From the NCBI GenBank assembly GCA_946406115.1, contig OX291549.1:21847901-21911900 (forward strand): a stretch of 64,000 nt of DNA, given 5' to 3'. This DNA comes from Apoda limacodes. Lineage: Eukaryota; Arthropoda; Insecta; Lepidoptera; Limacodidae. Of the stretch, positions 45,895 through 55,749 are shown in pieces; the first letter of the stretch is position 1; each line of letters opens with the position of its first letter. Position numbers and translations under genes: made by a program. The notes beneath the pieces were generated by a model. It was not told the DNA's origin and searched no databases. It saw only the letters and a program-made list of their open reading frames with translations.

Positions 45895-46045
45895 TAAAAA
45901 TAATAACTTATTGCCAAAAATCTGATCTGAATTACCGTTTGAAGTTGGAGTCATGCAAGCGAAGTGTGTTATAAATTGTTAAGAACATAGACACCAACTT
46001 CAAACTGTGATTCAGATCAGATTTTTGGCAATAAGTAATTATTTT
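45895..46045. repeat. Inverted pair, 52-bp arms
   Basis: 45895-45946 and 45993-46045 are inverted copies (core 'attgccaaaaatctgatctg'). The right arm is the start of repeat R3 copy 2. The left arm plus 'catgcaagcgaagtgtgtta' matches the inverse of 41870-41935. So two R3 left ends face each other. Confidence 0.8.
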
Positions 46046-46410
46046 TACCTTTTTATTGCATCTTTTGAAGCCGGTTATTTTTTTTTGTTAAAAAGTTTTT
46101 TTTTTGCTTTTAAATGACAAATTGCTTTTTTCTTCTCGTACATTAAAAAAATCTATATTTGTAACATTTTATACAATCATCAACATAAAAGGCGCGTTTC
46201 ACCAGTTCAAAATAAACATCAATTATTTTTTATTCTCCAAAAGTTTAAGTTTTAAATCCATATATTAATATGAAACCACCTCAGGTACGTACTCTTGCGA
46301 ATAAAAAAAAAAATTTTGAAATCGGTTCATTATCGACGGAGAAATCGGTGGACATACAAAAACCAAATATCGAACATAGAACCTCCTCCTTTTTTGATGT
46401 CGGCTAAAAA
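45990..46410 (+). repeat. ~430-bp repeat R3, copy 2
   Basis: Collinear with 41858-42300 apart from small indels, ending AGAACCTCCTCC and TTTTTTGATGTCGGCTAAAA. Non-coding. Confidence 0.75.
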
Positions 46411-47655
46411 TGAGCACGACACGCACTTTGACGCTTTTGATGTATCTGATTGAAATTAACTGTGTTTATTATCGTTTACTGGTGTACGCACTCGAACTTT
46501 AAATTGTCGTTTTTGCTCTTTTAATTTTGCGGAGGCATTTTGATTCCAACATAAACTTCAATTCTTGTAATCTGTCCTATGAACTGTGCATTAGCCTCAC
46601 AAAACCTGTGGTTTTTTTTCTCTTTTGATCCAACTCCGCCATTTTGTTTGTTTATGTTTATTAAAACAAGTTGGAAACAGACAAGAGATCTTAGCTCCGC
46701 TTCGTCTTTTTTTTTCACATCTGACAACAACCGTCCAGCTCTCTATGTTTATGGGTTCGAAGTTCTTTCTTATGCACTGGCAGCGACGGCCATATACTTA
46801 CTTACCTAACAATTAAAAATTTAGGCCACACATGCTTCTTGGGTAGGCGTAAGATATTATTTGTGGGCGTCGTTTAATTTAATCAATTAATGAGTAACAC
46901 ATCCATCTATTCACAGAAATACGATGATTCACATTTATCACAGACCCAGAAACTTGAAGTGAATAGTTTGTTAGTAATAATACAGATGAGAAAGTAAAAG
47001 GTTAGACATTGGGCGTCGCGAAAAGTTTAAAATATCGTTAACAAACGTACATACAAACTCGCGACGTAAGTACAGTTTTACGAGAATTAGTAGAATTCAA
47101 AAATTGTGAATTTCGTACGAAGGTGTACCATAGAATTTCACAAATAGTGATTTCAATTTGTGCTGGTCGATTGAGCATTATACAAATCGGATAGATCTGA
47201 GTCTGAGATATTACAATAAAATATATTTTTATTAAATTAAATTTTGAGCACTGAGACATATGAAAAAAGTTTAAAAATCCTCAAGCTCGCAGTAAATACT
47301 TATAAATTACTTTGACTCCTAAAGGAAAGTGAAAAATACTATATTTTGTGATTTATGTTTCAATCAGTGAATAAATTCAAGTCTAATCTTTGTTTCTTTT
47401 TCGGTAAAATTCAGTAAAATTAGATGTTTTTCAGAATTAACAATTGGATATTTTTAACAATGTTTTTTGTGTATTTGTGCTGGATTATTTGAGTGATATA
47501 AATGAAATGGTGATTTTAATGTGCTGGAAAGCTTCAAAGGCTATATTTGTAAGTTAAAAACTCAAATAACTAATAGTTATCTAGCGGTTACGTCCGGGCG
47601 TCCACGAAAAATCATTCATCGCCGTAGGATTGCTACGGGTACTCTTTGATTTAAA
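46410..47655. other. No supported gene
   Basis: Overlapping frames at 46521-46816 on both strands are not recognisable. 47.0-47.56 kb is AT-rich without repeats that I can identify. Confidence 0.3.
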
Positions 47656-47684
47656 CCAGGATAAAGACGCTTGCAACACCTGGG

Positions 47685-48448
47685 CAGGGCTGTAGCTAGA
47701 GTTGAATCCGAGGTAGGGCAGCGGTGGTTTCATGCACGGGTACGGCGCAAGTAATTTTTCTATTAACTTCTCTTAAGAAGTTATTGGAATAGGTCCGAAA
47801 ATCGAAATCGAAAATTTTGTGTTTTCTTTACGTTTCAAGACTTGGAGAATCATTTGCAATAATTTTTAGAGTGATGTCTGTGTGAGTACGTATGTATGTA
47901 TGTAGACATATTTTGGCTTTCGATTCCTCAATAACTACTGGACCGAATCGCACTGATGACATATCAATCGATACGCCACGTCATGACTTAGATCTGAAAG
48001 GAGTCTGAAATAAATCGGTCCAGCGGTTCGTTTTTTATCCGTAAAAAACTGACTTTTTTATGCACGCAACATAAATTTCATATATAATTTCATGTATCGA
48101 GGGGTAGTAAAGGGTTTTCGAGGGTGCTGATTTCGATTTTTTTATCAGTTTTTTAAAATTCAAAATGGTGGATCCAATATGATGTTATTTTTTTTTCTGT
48201 AAAAGAATTTTTCTCAAGAGAAGTTGCATGTACGGTACTTGCTGCCGAACCTATTTTCTTTCATTATTTTACCTGCTTGTGAGCGTGAGTAATTAAGATA
48301 GAAGGTAATTGGGTGGGATCGCGGGAATCAAGAGCAAAATGGTATTAATTTATAGTACGGAAAAACAATTTATATATATTATACATTAGTTTATGGTACT
48401 TTTAAGGTAGGGCATTGCTCCACAATGCCCCCCTTAGCTACGGCCCTG
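47685..48448. mobile_element. hAT-like element, 764 bp, 8-bp target duplication
   Basis: Ends: left CAGGGCTGTAGCTA, right (reverse complement) CAGGGCCGTAGCTA, 13 of 14 identical. CACCTGGG flanks both sides (47677-47684 and 48449-48456). An 8-bp duplication and CAGGG ends are typical of hAT elements. The body has no transposase and includes common repeat motifs at 47.88-48.05 kb, so it is non-autonomous. Confidence 0.85.
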
Positions 48449-48625
48449 CACCTGGGGCGTCCCTCGCGCGTTGCTAACCCTTCAAAAATCTAATAATTTC
48501 TTTCTTGAAGAACCCCATATTGTAGTCCTTAGAGAAAACAACGGAACGAGGAATATTTGCACAGCCCGTGTAATAAGCGTCTCCCGTACTTTCATTTGCA
48601 TAGCAATGTATATTGTTGATGGACA

Positions 48626-48823
48626 CAGGGGCGGATCCAGCGGTCCCCCCTAAGTACGGCCGAATAATGAAAGTAATTGTAACATTTTTTTTAATATTTA
48701 ACTTTTTCAAAAACTGCAATAGCTGGGTCGATTGGGTAACTTACGTTTGCAGATTCAAAGTTCAAATAATACCTTCAGATCTTATGATCGCCCCCCTTAA
48801 CTTTTGTTCTGGATCCGCCCTTG
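48626..48823. mobile_element. hAT-like MITE, 198 bp, 8-bp target duplication
   Basis: Ends: left CAGGGGCGGATCCAG, right (reverse complement) CAAGGGCGGATCCAG. GATGGACA is duplicated exactly at 48618-48625 and 48824-48831. The empty site is visible in the related LINE at about 21415-21430 ('gttgatggacaacatgtc'), confirming the insertion. Confidence 0.93.
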
Positions 48824-48869
48824 GATGGACAACATGTCATCGATAAGCCTAGCTAGATATAGCCATAGC

Positions 48870-49670
48870 CCCTTGCTTCGTTACAATATGAGGGATTTTT
48901 TAAGCTTTTACACACAGGTAAGTTTAAAAGTTAGGATTATGTTTGTATTTGATGTTATGCAGTTAAGATACTATTAAAGAGTTATATATTCTATGGCTAA
49001 GACAAAAAAAAAGAAATGTTGGTATGGAACTGTACACGGCAGTTACGAATCAGTGTTGGTCAAAGTGAATTGTGTTGATTTTATAGATGACTTGAGATGG
49101 AGAATTTGTATTAATACGTCTGACAGTAGGTATTTAGTTTTAAAAAATGGAGAACCTCCTCCTTTTTTGAAGTCGGTTAAAAATAAAACCATCGAGCATT
49201 GTATACATTACGTAGGATAGGCAGACTAATGTCATAGCCAAAATGTTCATATCATTCATTCAGTTGCTCATCGAAGACGTTTAGACAGCAAATCAATGAT
49301 GAGATGCGCGGTGAGAACGGATACTTACTGCACCCGACTAGCGTATGTAGGAAGCATTCCAGCTTGTCATACGTTTTGTCGCAGTCCCATGAATGTCTGT
49401 CGGATTTTTCTTCAACATCCGATGCGTTGGCAGACTGTATGAATCTTATTTAGACTGTGCGCTTAGTAATGCGTAACGTTATGTTACGGACGGTATATTT
49501 CAGTAAGAAACGGTTGTTTGTTAGCGTTCTATAACTTATAGCATATACTTTTATTTTATTTTTGTAATTTATTATGTTCTACAATGTATCAAATTAAAAT
49601 TAGTTTCAGTTTTTGAACTTTGATTAAACCTAAATATTACTTTACTATAATTTCAAATATTATTTTTCAG
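48870..49670. other. Repeat R3 end fragment and unassigned sequence
   Basis: 49149-49183 carries the R3 terminal motif (GAGAACCTCCTCCTTTTTTG, then AAGTCGGTTAAAA). The 75-residue frame 48993-49220 runs through it, so its C-terminal part is repeat-derived and I do not call it a gene. Confidence 0.4.
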
Positions 49671-49728
49671 ATTGTAGAAAATGACATCTATCGATGAATT
49701 CGTCAATTCGTCGGCATGGCTAATAAAG
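49671..49728 (+). CDS. Candidate first coding exon, gene unknown
   Basis: Acceptor TATTTTTCAG ends at 49670. ATG at 49681 sits in AGAAA-ATG-A with an in-frame TAG just upstream, so translation would start here: MTSIDEFVNSSAWLIK, then AAG|GTACCA at 49728/49729, phase 0. The donor is of modest quality and lies at the edge of a SINE-like repeat starting about 49740. It joins in frame to the exon at 53647-53805. I cannot identify the product. The main alternative is a chance ATG behind a good acceptor. Confidence 0.4.
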
Positions 49729-49739
49729 GTACCAACCCA

Positions 49740-49950
49740 ACCCAAAATAAATTCCTTAGCAGTCTTATACGCCCCACTGTTGGGGCATGGCATACCCTTA
49801 CCGAGGGTTATTTGAACCTGACTAAGGCGTGTACCCGCATCGAGAAGTATAAATAATTGTTGGCCCAGTGCGAATTGTGGACTTCACATACGTCTTTTGT
49901 TGACGTTTTGCAGGTTTTCTCGCGATGTTTTCCCTTACCGAAAAGCCAGT
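49740..49950 (-). mobile_element. SINE-like repeat, minus orientation
   Basis: On the minus strand it reads GGAAAACATCGCGAGAAAAC, then 'gtgaagtccacaattcgcac', 'tgggcca' and 'catgccccaacagtggggcg'. This is the order of a common lepidopteran tRNA-related SINE body. The head (promoter) part is not preserved. Confidence 0.65.
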
Positions 49951-50524
49951 AGAGGGAATAATCAATGTACCTACTTTTATGTATTTAGAAATTACGAAAA
50001 CTAGTCATTGCTACACGACGGGTTCGGACCTACGAAACCCCAGGCAACAATCTAATCTTCACGAAGCTGATTTTCAAAAATATTTACTTCACTCTGGTCA
50101 TTGCATCATAGGCATATCCGGGTTTTTTTGTGCGTTTACTCAGGATTTTGTTTTCAGGGATTTTAGGAAAAAACTATACATAAAAACAACTTGGATTGGG
50201 TGGAGGGAATTAAACTGTTTCAAAACCCCCATATATATGTTTATATGTAGAGCAAAATTTCATCCGTGTCCTACGTAGTAACAATTTATCACGACAAAAT
50301 AATTAGAACTGAAACTGTGAAGCTAATACAGCTATTGTATATAATAAAGCATGCGTCATGCTAATAGGATTAAGAGATGTGGAACACTTATCCATTGTAC
50401 ATGTTGCCTTAACAATGATGCAACCACGCTCGGCTGTTCACGACCGATGTCTTAGCTAGGAGATTATCTGACGCTTTTCTCTTCTACTGACGCCAGTTAT
50501 CTATTCGATTTATGTTCGTTTTTT

Positions 50525-50670
50525 TTCCCAATACCACTAAAGTGGCAAACAAGCTTACGGTCCGCCTGATGGTAAGCGCTCACCGCTGCCTACGGAACCT
50601 TGCAACACCTGGGGTAGGTATCATTCGCGACTTCAAAACCCTATACTGAAACCTTGGCAGGTAGCTCATT
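50525..50670 (-). mobile_element. Jockey/CR1-like LINE 3' UTR tail
   Basis: 'aagtggcaaacaagcttacg', 'gtccgcctgatggtaagcg' and 'accttggcaggtagctcatt' in minus orientation with a T-run on the left. 5'-truncated. Confidence 0.85.
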
Positions 50671-50779
50671 AAACCATTGGAGTAAGTACAAAATAAAGTT
50701 AAGAAAAAAATACAATTTAAATTAAATATAAATTTAAAATCACACTGAATGAACTTGCCAGTGAAAAAAAAAAGCTAGA

Positions 50780-51480
50780 AAATGAGGAGGCAGCATAATG
50801 CCTCGCCTGGCGGGAGATCTTCTCTTTTCCGCCTATGACTATGCTAAAACTCATGAGGCATGAAGTAGAAGCAATGTGATTCTTTTTTTTTAAAAGGTAA
50901 ATAACACCCAGCTAACAACTGTTTGGCAATATTTTTGGACCAATTTTACTATGAGTTTATGTCAAAAACCCTTAATTTTAATGTGTTAATTATTTTAAAC
51001 TAGTATTTTCGTGGTTGTGTAACATTATATTAATAATTTAATTAACGGTATGTTTTATCGGAAATATCGGAAACAAAATAAAACGCATATTAAGCCCCGT
51101 AAAACCATTATAATAGTTTTAATGTGTTGTCTACTTAAATCCTCCAAGGCTGGGTTTCGAGAGGTTGCGACACCACATCCATGTAGCTTGACTATGTGCC
51201 TAACAGATTATGCAGAAGACCGAGAAACTCTGTGTCATGCCCTTGTGGAATCAGACAGTGCTGCAAAGTGATATGCCTGTATAACTCGGCAAAGATTTCA
51301 GTTTAAGTACAGAACATTTAAACAAGACCTAATCAGGAACAAAGAAGAACTGAGACAGGTGGATGTCATATGCCCGAAACTGTTCCTTTTGATTCCTAAT
51401 AGAATTATTTTCAAGTAAGACAAGGCATACAGGCACAGATTATATAATACTATACTAGTATTAAATAATACTATACTAGT
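50780..51480. other. No supported gene
   Basis: 50790-50832 repeats the 36.23-kb short repeat in inverted orientation. The 73-residue frame 51050-51271 is not recognisable. A directly repeated 'aatactatactagta' lies at 51447-51483. Confidence 0.35.
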
Positions 51481-51499
51481 ACAGATGCCTCATCCCATA

Positions 51500-51745
51500 C
51501 AATGAAATGGGACCGCCGTAACTCGGGCTATTTTGTTCAGCCGCAAGTTTTTTTTGTGATGGGTAAAAATGTTAAACTCGCGTCAGGACCCGTGACATTT
51601 ATTTACATTAGGTTAGTTTTTATTATTGGTAAATGGCAATTATGAGCAAAGGGAGGTAGGATATGAGATTTTAATTCTATGACATATTGAGAAGTCAAAT
51701 ATAATACGTCAAAAAAGTAAATAAACAAACATTTATCTATACATA
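51500..51745. repeat. Repeat R2, internally deleted copy 3
   Basis: Contains 'gggtaaaaatgttaaactcg', 'cgtcagga' and then, after a deletion of the GC-rich middle, 'gacatattgagaagtcaaat' and 'acgtcaaaaaagtaaataaa'. These match both flanks of the middle in the two long R2 copies. Confidence 0.75.
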
Positions 51746-51854
51746 ATATAATAAAATGGTAGAAGAGGCAAAACTGTACATTGAATATTTTTTTTTAAAG
51801 AATACTTGGGGTGTGATCTACAATCGATACCGAAGCCAAAAATATAGTTTTTAG

Positions 51855-52110
51855 AATTTTTGTCTGTTTGTCTGTTTGTCTGTTTGTCTGTATGTATGTT
51901 CGGGATAAACTCAAAAAGTACTGCATGGATTTACTTCAAATTTGGCACGAATATTATTAAGAAGTCGGGTCAACATATAGGCTACATATTATCACGCTAT
52001 CACCTACGGGGAACGAGCAGTGAACCTTTATTTTTTCAACGCATTCTGTAACAACGTGTATTGCAACGACACATACTTGACTTGCTTATTAATTATTCTA
52101 CTCGCACATT
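51855..52110 (+). repeat. Repeat with GTCTGTTT microsatellite
   Basis: Begins with four units of (TGTCTGTT) near 51861-51895, then 'cgggataaactcaaaaagta' and 'aagaagtcgggtcaacatat', typical of the 5' half of lepidopteran interspersed repeats. Non-coding. Confidence 0.5.
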
Positions 52111-52221
52111 GCCATTTATTTTATGTAAAAAAATCGTGTAAAGTCATAACTTAGATGTGTTATAATTTTTCACCATATAAAAATGTTTCCTATTTGCTAA
52201 CTAGAAGGCGTTGGCGTCGAA

Positions 52222-52432
52222 TTAGATCGCGCTATGGTTTCGTTCACAAAAAGTGATGTTATGAGTACAGATGTCGCCGCCTTCAGTTCAAGCGCGTACA
52301 GTGTTTGCTCCGCGATGACCACCAATAAGTCGCAGGGGCAGACACTGGGGGAGCTGCTTCTCTCACGGGCAGCTGTACGTCGCTTGCTTAGATCGCGCTA
52401 TGGTTTCGTTCACGAAAAGTGATGTTATAGTA
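52222..52432 (+). pseudogene. Helitron helicase relic between direct repeats
   Basis: The frame 52234-52422 contains SVCSAMTTNKSQGQTLGELL, equivalent to the Pif1-type helicase motif FAMTINKSQGQTL of Helitron Rep-Hel proteins. Only about 30 residues are recognisable. Around it the block GATCGCGCTATGGTTTCGTT plus 'cac(a/g)aaaagtgatgttat' occurs twice, at about 52226 and 52391, as a ~39-bp direct repeat 165 bp apart. Confidence 0.7.
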
Positions 52433-52434
52433 TA

Positions 52435-53395
52435 GCGTTCACGCAGACGACGTCGTGGCACGGTTCCCAACTTAGGGGTTTTCCCCCCAGATTTAGGGGG
52501 TAAATAAGTGAGATGGAAGTTTTTTAGGGTTATTTTCAGGGATTTTTTGATTCTTTAATATTTTTAAATTGATAATATTAATATTTATTTCTTGACCTAG
52601 CGACTTATCAAGTACGTAATTCTACAACCTTTCGTCACAATGGCGTTAAAAATAAGTTGCGGAATAGACTATGTATTAAAATGTTGCAAAGCATCATGAT
52701 GGTCCGATTTACATTAAATCGAAATGGTGGATCTTGTACAACATTTAATCCATCCAATAAAATGTTAAATTTATTTAATTTTAACATGTGTGATTTCAAA
52801 AAATCTGTTTCTTCAGATGAAGACGAAATTTTTTATATATTAAATAACATATTACAGCATATTATTTCGACTTACATGCAGCTATTCTCAAACTCGTAGA
52901 TTGCTGGTTTCGAATCGCTCATAAATTATTGATGTACCCAACTGGTCGGTGTCTGATGAAGTGTGATGTTGTTTTAATTAGTTTTTAAAGTTGTGCGTCC
53001 ACTGACGACGAAGTAAATGTATGTCTATAAAATTCTCGGAAATAACAGTGTGTCAAAACTTTCTAATTACCTACTCTTTGTGTTCACCGAGAACTGAAGG
53101 GATATAAGTTATTTTTGTGAGTCAGTCCAAGCATGCGTGCAGTGCCTCTTGTAGCAGTAGGTGTACGTGTCAGACTACTGTATAGACAGAGCAATCGTTA
53201 GAGGTGCGGCATTTGTATTGAAATGTTCAATTTGATTTTAATAAAGTCCTTAAAAATGGAAACTAAAATACTTTTCTTATACTGTATACAACATTTCCAA
53301 AAACCCTAGAAATCGGACGAAGTTCGAAAGGGAGAACCGTTACTAAATTTTGTATGAAATTGTTGAGCTTCTCAGTATTTTTTATATTGATCGTA
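52435..53395. other. No supported gene
   Basis: The frame 52657-52899 has no features that I recognise. AT-rich. Confidence 0.3.
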
Positions 53396-53399
53396 ACAC

Positions 53400-53545
53400 C
53401 CTCCTTGAAGCGACGGTTTTCCGTCCCTATGTTATAGGGGGTGAGCCTATCACTTTTCACCCAGCACAAACCAGACTCGAGATAATACATGTTGAAATTT
53501 GCTGCCTTTACCAGGAATTAAACCCAGGACCTTCGACTCAGCAGT
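53400..53545 (-). mobile_element. SINE-like repeat, minus orientation
   Basis: On the minus strand: a B-box-like GGGTTTAATTCCTGG at about 53515-53529 and then TGATAGGCTCACCCCCT at about 53437-53453. The latter 17-mer recurs at 57919. The 164-residue + frame over this region is therefore part repeat and only its 3' portion (from 53647) is a plausible exon. Confidence 0.6.
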
Positions 53546-53646
53546 CTAAGTGTATCAGTTCTCAGTTGCCCCCTTCTGCTCCACTTTGTGCGTCTTCTGC
53601 TACGCCTTCAGTGGAACACCATGTTAATATGTTGTTGTGTGATCAG

Positions 53647-53805
53647 GTGTCGGGGGGTGGTCGCGGGCGCGAGCGGCATGCGGGCCCGGCGACAGACGCC
53701 CATGGAGGTCGGCTAGCCCCCCCGCGCCCGCTGCTGCTGCCACACCCCGCCGACGCCATGGACCTCGCTGACGTGCCTCGACACCGACCCTTTGCCTTCG
53801 ACAAG
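53647..53805 (+). CDS. Candidate coding exon, gene unknown
   Basis: Acceptor TGTGATCAG ends at 53646 and donor AAG|GTCAGT follows 53805. It is 159 nt, 53 codons, phase 0 at both ends, and the only one of three frames without a stop. It reads VSGGGRGRERHAGPATDAHG, a proline/leucine-rich middle and ADAMDLADVPRHRPFAFDK. GC content is far above the neighbourhood, as in real exons of AT-rich insect genomes. It follows 49681-49728 in frame; further exons would lie beyond the window. No family recognised; the N-terminal part looks disordered. Confidence 0.45.
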
Positions 53806-53809
53806 GTCA

Positions 53810-54460
53810 GTTACTTTACTTTTCTTTTTAAGCTTATAGAGTAGTATGTTCGGCGCTACAGGACAAAAAACTGAAAATGGAATTGGCCAATGTAAGACGC
53901 GCACTACTAACACCCCAAAGTGCCACTCACAAGTACACAGTACCCATAGCGAGGAAGACCACAAATATTGTTATGTTTCAAATGGCATGTTGCGTTTGCG
54001 AGAAAACTGTTATTTGCTGAAATTGTTTGGTATTCGTTTTTTTTATTATTTTGCGTCCATGTTTACATAATTAACGTGTTTGGTAACGGTGAAATAAAAA
54101 TGTTTACAAAGAACTGATTCAAAAATAGGTAGAACAAATTAAGTCCTTATCTGTTCTTTATAAAACTGAAAAAACTGCGGTAAAATTCGCCTTTGATATA
54201 AATAAAATATTAATTAAAACACACTGTCGGTACTTACCGTTCGTGTGCCGCCCCGCAAAATAAGATTACAGCCATGTGATTCCTACAGCAACTCCTTGTA
54301 TAGTAAGGAAGTTTCCTACCAAGCTATTATAATCCGGTTATAGTTATTCCTACGAATACTTTTGAATTTTCCGGTATACAAAGTAGCGCTCTTCAATTAT
54401 CCCTGCTTACCTATTACTTCTTAGATATTCTTCGAAGATAATTAGTCTTATACCAATACT
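53810..54460. other. Putative intron, nothing assigned
   Basis: AT-rich. Frames at 53846-54070 and 53713-53964 are not recognisable. Confidence 0.3.
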
Positions 54461-54462
54461 AG

Positions 54463-55131
54463 CTTTTGCCAGCGGCTCCACCCGCGCTAAATTCGGTTAT
54501 CGTCAAATATTTTTTACGTCAACTACTTAATTAAAAATTATACGAATGTAGTTTTCTTAAGCAAGGTATAGCTGTAGCTATAGTTCGTTGAAGCTCGGTT
54601 ATAGTTATTCCCGAGGAAATTTTTCGAGATAAATTCGTCCGTCGTCCGTCCAATGGCTAAAGCGTAATTGAGTAACAAACATCCAAACCTTCACATTTAT
54701 AAGTAACACTAGCTTTTGCTAGCGGCTTCGCCCGCCCTAAATTTGGTTATCGGCGTAGGATTTGTTACGGCAACTCCTCAATTATAGAAAAAACCCTACT
54801 CACACTTGACGTTCTCTCTTACTCTCTCTCTCTCTCCATCTCTCTCTATCTCCCTATCTCTCTTTCTCTTTTAATTTTTTAAAATAAATAAATAATTAGC
54901 TACTAAAAACTAATCCATGCACTAATGGATTAACTTATACATTTTAACATATAAACTTTGAACCCCCGTTTAGGGGGTTGAGTTTTGGAAAATCCTTTCT
55001 TAGCGCATGCCTACATCATAATAGCTATATGTGTGCTAAATTTTAGCTCGATCCGTCTAGTGGTTGGAGCAGTGCATTGATAGATCAGTAATAGTTACTT
55101 TGGGCTATTGCTAATTTTCACCCGCGACTTT
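54463..55131 (+). repeat. Two degenerate copies of an 'actagcttttgc' repeat
   Basis: 'actagcttttgc(c/t)agcggct' starts at about 54462 and again at about 54709, each followed by 'aatt(c/t)ggttatcg'. A CT-rich microsatellite (CTCTCTCTCT runs) lies at 54807-54870. These are known lepidopteran interspersed repeat starts. Non-coding. Confidence 0.6.
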
Positions 55132-55609
55132 GCTTACGTAGAAGGTGAAAATATTTTTAAATAATACGTACCGCCCTTCATGATTGCCCGCCACATCATA
55201 AATGCGCTCGAAGTACTTGATCATTATTTAGCTGCAATGTTATTTTAAAACTGTGATATCTAAATCGAATGATGTAAAGGGCAATTTTGTTTTAAATTAA
55301 ATACTTGTGATGAATAACGTATTTATTTGGATAAGGATTAATCATGTTCATGAAAACTATAACTAAAACTAAAATAATGCATTATTTTAAAACAAATTCG
55401 GTTACCATAAAAAAGGTTATAGTGAGCCAACCTTAAAAGATAAACATATGCTGTCGCCGACTTTTAAAGGGGAACCATTTTGTCACCCATAATTTTTGCG
55501 AAAGTTTAACCGTTTACGCAGCGCACGCAGCGGAAGAAAAGAAAAAAAACGCCCCAATTTTGAAACATTCTTCATTGGTTCTCCGCTCCTATTAGTCTGA
55601 GCGTAATGA

Positions 55610-55748
55610 TATATAGGGCATAGCCTTCCTCGATGGGCTATGTAACACTGAAAGAATTTTTCAAATCGGACGAGTAGTTCCTGAGATTATCGCGTTCAAG
55701 CAAAGAAACAAACAAACTCTTCAGCTATATAATATTAGTATAGAAGAA
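55610..55748 (+). repeat. 3' end of interspersed repeat
   Basis: 'gtagttcctgagattatcgc', 'gttcaagcaaagaaacaaac' and 'tataatattagtatagaa' form the usual terminal block of this lepidopteran repeat group. It probably completes one of the copies starting at 54.46-54.71 kb. Confidence 0.6.
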
Positions 55749-55749
55749 A

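Larger units (their letters stand above)
47661..48870 (-). mobile_element. LINE relic interrupted by two hAT-like elements
   Basis: Retained pieces: 47661-47684 (3' UTR), 48449-48625 (3' UTR and ORF2 C-terminus, 'FSKDYNMGFFKKEIIRFLKG' on the minus strand, then HCYANESTGDAYYTG) and 48824-48870. They read as one continuous minus-strand Jockey/CR1-like copy once the two insertions are disregarded, in agreement with 21.3-21.45 kb. YADD has become YANE, so it is dead. Confidence 0.85.

Noticed and set aside
48993..49220. 75-residue lysine-rich protein
   Set aside because: Its C-terminal third is the R3 repeat end, so the frame is chance read-through into a repeat.
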